Source of the DNA: Apostichopus japonicus
Taxonomy: Eukaryota; Echinodermata; Holothuroidea; Aspidochirotida; Stichopodidae
Assembly: GCF_037975245.1 (NCBI RefSeq)
Contig: NC_092582.1
Location: 19,928,577 to 19,992,576, forward strand
Reading direction: 5' to 3'
DNA: 64,000 nt
Shown piece after piece: positions 59,281-64,000 of the stretch (the first letter of the stretch is position 1; the number at the start of each line of letters is the position of its first letter). The position numbers were made by a program, and so were the translations under genes. The notes under the pieces are model-generated. The model searched no databases. It was not told the DNA's origin and saw only the letters and a list, made by a program, of their open reading frames with translations.

Positions 59281-61428
59281 GTAACATTCACAGGCATGTC
59301 GACAGACAGACTAACACCCCAACACTGTAAAATACAAGAGAAAAACACAACTGCGCACACAGTTTAAAGAATATGTAATGCAAATATGTTAAGTTGCAAG
59401 TTTTCCATGTTTGTTGCCGTAAATACACAATGTTTTATTAAACTTCCTTGGACTGTTCCTATACTTTAATGAGCGTATCGTTCCTGTAAGTATAGCTATA
59501 ATTTTCCGGGTTTTTTTTTAAAGTCTTCTAGTTTGCATGTATTTAGTTCTTTATCGTTTGTTTTCTATATAATAAAGGAGATATAACTAACATGTGTTAT
59601 AGCGTGGTCATGCATTCTTATATAGAGATACGCACGCGCAAAATAAATGGAAGCTAGTACAGTTTATACATTCTATATGACTTATTATTAAATTCGCCAT
59701 TGCACTCTCCAAAATGGTCATATTAATCAGTTTTTCATAGGCAAGTTACAATATATATTCTCTATTCTCCAACAGCTGGTATTAGTTAGCATTAATAAAT
59801 CGTTAATATCTTTTATTTGTGTCACCAATGAAATGCAGGGGAGTTTTTATGCACAGAATAATTTGTATCAGCACAAGGGCATTATTGATGCACCATTGAT
59901 TGGTTCATGGTACTGCTTTATCACAGTATGTCAAAGCATACATACACGTTTGTATATTCTTATATTTTCATTGCATGCATATATTTAGATAAGTCTCCAA
60001 ACTGGCAGTATTAAGCAGATGTTAGTAGTAGATGTAAGGTGAGTTACAATATACTCTCTCTTTCTTAGTATAACTGGAACTGGACATTCACCGCCGTACT
60101 AACTGGTCTAAAAATATTTTGTAAGTTATAAACGCAAGCATACTTTTCTAATGCATGGGTGAGGTTAATAATTCCATGAAAACTGGTTGTAGGCCTAGCT
60201 AGCCCGCATAACATGCTACATCACGATTGCAATATGTACCACATTTTCTACTCCTAAGTGCTTTAAGCATATCAATATCGGTTGTGTGATGAGTAGAGCC
60301 TAGGCTCATATGCTTTGCAGATTTTTGGTGCTTATCACCTGGAAATGTGATTAGAAATGGGAAGCACACAGCTTGTTTTAACCCTCTTAAGGACATTTTT
60401 AGAATAATAATATAAAATGCTTATGCTTTTGTGGTCTACAGCACTTACATTAGAATGTAACAATTATTTGTAGAGCTGATGTTTAAAGTAAAGTCCCCCA
60501 AAATGTTACCTTTTATCATGCAGTGATGTAGTAAAGTATTTTATCCAAGAACCCTTACTTCTGAAGTTCTGTGTACTTGAGGTACCAAGTATACTTGTAA
60601 GACTACTTCATGATTTGAATGATAACTTAGTTCCAGTACCTATAAAAGTACAGCAATTTTGGATTCCAGTGTAGGTACCTTTTCGTCCTATTTTGAGTAC
60701 TTTTGATTCATTCAATAAACAGGAACCTTTTTTTTATAACTGCTAGCTGATTGTCATTTTAAGCAAATCATATAGCAGTTAATTGCATGGACATCAATGG
60801 TTAACCTTGCTAGTGTTCTCAATGTCAGAGAATAATTTATCCAGTATTGAATTGCAAAATACTGTGCAAAATGGTCCAATTGCGAAGCATGTCTAAGGGT
60901 GTGTATAGCAGTTTTTTTGTAAACAGGAACCATAGTACTCTGTAAGAGTCAAATTCAGAGCTTTCAAAACTGCTTCACAAAATTTGAGTACTAAATCATT
61001 TGATCCCTTAATGGCTCAAAATTATAGACATTTTCTGATATATTGTTTTCTGACATATTGGATAGAGGCGGGCTTGTTAGGTAGTTTCGCTAATACTGCA
61101 GTCATGCTACCAATTTTTCAATACGTTAGCAATATACATCGCTCATGAATTCTTCATCATTGTTCAACGCATATGTACTGTAAGTGATTATTCCTTGGGC
61201 ATCATATAAACATGATATTTTACTGCAGAAAAGATACGGTATTGCTGTAGGGTAAATTTATATAGGAATTTTGGAAAAAGGACCAAAAATTATGAGGCTA
61301 TCTGTTGGAAAATCAGATTTGCAAATCTTATTTTCCATAAGTATTCATCATGATGGTATGGAGTTCATTCAAGTTCAAGGGTAAACATTCTTAATAATTG
61401 ACATGAACCTTTTCATCTTCTTATCCAG
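59281..61428. other. Upstream region of the RNB-protein gene
   Basis: AT-rich, no exon recognised. A splice acceptor CTTATCCAG at 61420-61428 precedes the exon that holds the start of the RNB frame, so upstream untranslated exon(s) are expected. Confidence 0.45.
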
Positions 61429-61471
61429 GTGACAGAGCTTATGACCATCTTACATCTGCTTTATACAACCA

Positions 61472-64000
61472 ATGAGAAAGCTGTGTGGGATGAGCTCTGT
61501 TACTATGAAGAATACAGATGGGAATGTGCTTGGGATTGAGAAAAGAGAAGAAGCTGTACTTAACCAAGGTGAGACAGTTAACTGGCGCGAAAAAGTAAAA
61601 GCATACCCGAAGAAGTACAAGATCTGTGTCGTGAGGTTTGATCCCACAGGAAGGGTCTATGCGGTTTTAGATGACGGTAGCTCGACCGAGGAGATCATCA
61701 TCAGCAGTAAGAGGAAACGGGAACGGGCACTAGATGGAGACAAGGTGGTGATGCACATTTGCTCTGAGACAGAAGGGGAATCTGAGACTCTACCTCAGAC
61801 ACAAGCTGATATTAGTAAACCTACAAAGCTTTATGGGGAAGTTACACACGTCCTGGAAAGGTACGTCAATCCAAAATTCAGGAAATTTGTATGCACTATT
61901 GATCCAGACAGATATGACGGCTTCATGTGTCCTGTTGACTCAAGCTCTCCAAGGATGTTTCCCATGGGTCGTCAGAAGAAGAAACAAGAAGGGCAAGATG
62001 TCACTACCACAAGGCTTCAAATATACAAGATTAGGATCCAAGAGAATCGTTTTGTATTTGAGAAAGACAGGATAGTTTCTGTGAGTTATCAAGACAAATT
62101 CAACCAACTCTTTGTTGTGCACTACTATGAATGGTTTAAAAATACCCCATATCCCATGGGGATTGTTACAGAGGTATTGCCACCATGCGATTCACTGAGT
62201 AATGGACTGAAAATTTTAAAGCTAATGCATGGCGTCGAAGACAGTTGGCCTCAGGAAATTGAAATGAATTTTACAGACAGCTGGAAGATTCCTGCAGCAG
62301 AATTAACAGGCAGAGCATGTGGGGACTTTCGCAAGAAAGATGTATTTACAGTCGACCTGCCCGATTCGCAAAACCTTGATAATGCACTTCATGTTGAGAA
62401 TTTGACCGACGGTAGATTAAGGGTTAGTGTACACATTGCAGATGTTTCCTACTTTATTAAAAAAGGCTCCGATTTGGATAAAGAAGCCAGCACAAGAGCG
62501 ATCACCTTTTATCCATGTTTTCATGGCGAACCTAGTCACATGTTACCATCTCTGTTTAGCACCATTTTGTGCAGTCTTCTCCCTTCCAAGGACAGACTGA
62601 CTCTTTCTGTCCTATTCATGTTTGATAAAAATGGCAAACTCATGGGAGATCCTGAAATGCTTAGATCTGTTGTTTGTTCGGTGCAGAGATTGACTTACGA
62701 ACAGGTTGAGATGGTTTTGGCAGATCGTAGAGCTGATGATGGAGTATTGCCAGTAGTGAGACGGCAGATACGAGACCTCTATGTTGTAACCTCTTACCTT
62801 CGAAAACAGAGACTAGGTGATGGTCGTTTCTTCAACCAAACAGATGAGGGAGAGCAAGAAACTAACAACACAATGGCATATATGCTTGTGAAAGAAGTGA
62901 TGATTCTTACAAATGAGGCAGTAGCTAATTATTTAGTTGCTAAGAGGGGAAACACCATCCCTGTCAGATTTCATCCTCCCCCAGATTTAGCAAGAGCTCA
63001 AGAGTGGCTAAAAAACTTTGGCAAGGAGGCAGAAACTGGCCTAAAGGTATCATCAATGATGCAATTGATCAAAAAAGTGACCAAGGAAGGCAGCATTCCC
63101 GGTAGTGATGTAGGTGACTTTAGCATGGAGGATGACAGTGAAGAATTGGGGAGTGTTCCATTGACAAAAGTCACATGGGAAAATATCAGGAACACTTTGG
63201 AAAATATCAACCATTCTGACCTCGAGCTTCAATACATTATAGGTAATGAAAAAGGACACCCTAAGCAAGCTGTTGCTCTGTCACATCTTTACAAGATACT
63301 TGGCAATGCGCTGTACACCAATGCAAGCAAACAGCGGCATGGGTGTCATCACTTCTCTCTTCAGAAAGACTTTTACACTCATTTTACTTCCCCAATTAGG
63401 AGATTCATTGACCTTGTTGTTCACCGGATGCTGGTTGCATGTCTTAAAGGAGAAGAACCACCTTACAGTGCCAGGGAGCTGGATGACATTTGTCATCATT
63501 GTAACAACCAAACCTTCAAGGCAAATAAATTTAGCAAGATGACACAGTGTTTGCACTTTGCTCTTAAAGTACAGTTGGCCTCAGAGACTAAGCTTGCATT
63601 CGTAGAAACTGCCAATGATTCTAGCCTTCAAGTGTTGTATCCTCATGAAGGATACCTCCAAGCAACAAGGAGCTCAACCAGCATTCCTCTTAAGCATTTG
63701 ATGCCTTCTAAGAATCCAGACAATGGAGAAACAATAAATTCAGTAATTCTTCATTTCAAAAACAGTATCTACGACTACGAAGCAATCGTACCTGAGGTCA
63801 CTAAGGAAGAAGCAGTGTTGAAAATGGATAGGTTCGTTCAATCAGTTCCAAAGTCATCCTGGAAGAATGTTCTTTCTTCTCTAAAAGATGGAGATATGAA
63901 TGAGGTGGAAGACTTGTTAGATCAGATGCTTAAGGAAGGCAAAAGAAGTCTGTCAGCCGATGACAATCTATTGTCAAGGATTTCTGAAATTACCAGTGAA
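61472..64000 (+). CDS. HELZ2: HELZ2-like RNB (RNase II) domain protein, 5' part, open at window edge
   Basis: Unbroken frame of 843 codons from the first ATG after the acceptor at 61428. Later in-frame ATGs at 61490 and 61505 have better contexts, so the exact start is uncertain. HELZ2 is a large protein with helicase and ribonuclease RNB modules, known in vertebrates as a nuclear-receptor coactivator and interferon-induced factor. The N-terminal 250 residues look like the OB-type region seen before RNB domains (KICVVRFDPTGRVYAVLDDG, RALDGDKVVM, KLYGEVTHVLERYVN). The RNB core starts near 62320: FTVDLPDSQNLDNALHVENL, VSVHIADVSYFIKKGSDLD, MLPSLFSTILCSLLPSKDRL, LTYEQVEMVLADRR, and the conserved HFTSPIRRFIDLVVHRML (63380-63433). 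The first and third catalytic Asp positions are Asp, but the second and fourth are Asn. No downstream helicase motifs fall inside the window. The gene lacks introns over this stretch. Confidence 0.85.
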   Translation, partial: MRKLCGMSSVTMKNTDGNVLGIEKREEAVLNQGETVNWREKVKAYPKKYKICVVRFDPTGRVYAVLDDGSSTEEIIISSKRKRERALDGDKVVMHICSETEGESETLPQTQADISKPTKLYGEVTHVLERYVNPKFRKFVCTIDPDRYDGFMCPVDSSSPRMFPMGRQKKKQEGQDVTTTRLQIYKIRIQENRFVFEKDRIVSVSYQDKFNQLFVVHYYEWFKNTPYPMGIVTEVLPPCDSLSNGLKILKLMHGVEDSWPQEIEMNFTDSWKIPAAELTGRACGDFRKKDVFTVDLPDSQNLDNALHVENLTDGRLRVSVHIADVSYFIKKGSDLDKEASTRAITFYPCFHGEPSHMLPSLFSTILCSLLPSKDRLTLSVLFMFDKNGKLMGDPEMLRSVVCSVQRLTYEQVEMVLADRRADDGVLPVVRRQIRDLYVVTSYLRKQRLGDGRFFNQTDEGEQETNNTMAYMLVKEVMILTNEAVANYLVAKRGNTIPVRFHPPPDLARAQEWLKNFGKEAETGLKVSSMMQLIKKVTKEGSIPGSDVGDFSMEDDSEELGSVPLTKVTWENIRNTLENINHSDLELQYIIGNEKGHPKQAVALSHLYKILGNALYTNASKQRHGCHHFSLQKDFYTHFTSPIRRFIDLVVHRMLVACLKGEEPPYSARELDDICHHCNNQTFKANKFSKMTQCLHFALKVQLASETKLAFVETANDSSLQVLYPHEGYLQATRSSTSIPLKHLMPSKNPDNGETINSVILHFKNSIYDYEAIVPEVTKEEAVLKMDRFVQSVPKSSWKNVLSSLKDGDMNEVEDLLDQMLKEGKRSLSADDNLLSRISEITSE

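Overview
The window is eukaryotic nuclear DNA. Genes are split by GT-AG introns, microsatellites and low-complexity tracts are common, and much of the sequence is transposable-element debris in many stages of decay. Gene content (carbohydrate sulfotransferase 15-like, lysosomal S28 peptidase, SLC22 transporter, HELZ2-like RNB protein) together with tRNA-derived SINEs, Ty3/gypsy elements, CR1/Jockey-like LINEs and many small inverted-repeat DNA transposons suggests a marine invertebrate, probably a deuterostome such as an echinoderm. The species cannot be fixed from the sequence alone.

Four host loci can be read. (1) On the minus strand, 7735 down to 4212, are the last five exons of a serine carboxypeptidase S28 gene (DPP7/PRCP type). 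All junction phases agree, but one exon carries an in-frame TAG. (2) On the minus strand, 31142 down to 30134, are two exons of an SLC22-type transporter broken by an in-frame TGA and two frameshifts, so this is a probable pseudogene. (3) On the plus strand, 37403-44574, is a complete seven-exon CHST15-like sulfotransferase gene of 432 codons, with two small DNA transposons in its introns. (4) On the plus strand, from about 61472 to the window edge, is an uninterrupted frame of more than 830 codons encoding a HELZ2-like RNB-domain protein. It runs off the end, and two of the four usual catalytic aspartates are asparagine. A Myb/SANT-like exon lies at 26292-26639.

The rest is mostly mobile DNA. 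At 0.6-2.8 kb a hAT-like element holds nested relatives. At 7.3-8.2 kb there are tandem repeats, then a dead LINE (8.2-10.2 kb), a SINE (10.2 kb), a minus-strand gypsy integrase relic (10.6-11.3 kb) and a plus-strand gypsy pol relic (13.2-16.5 kb). Further DNA transposons with readable terminal repeats and target-site duplications are at 22345-23694, 33559-36425, 38851-39436, 40301-40913 and 51095-52080. LINE and gypsy remnants recur at 54.7-55.4, 57.3-57.7 and 58.4-59.3 kb. Two mosaic copies of one long non-coding repeat lie at 33.9-35.8 and 48.2-50.6 kb.

No operon-like or defence-island system is present. The most informative observations are: the set of inverted-repeat transposons whose exact ends and duplications can be read; an internal sequence block shared between elements with different termini; a 986-bp element whose termini are built from minisatellite units; and the aspartate-to-asparagine changes in the RNB protein.
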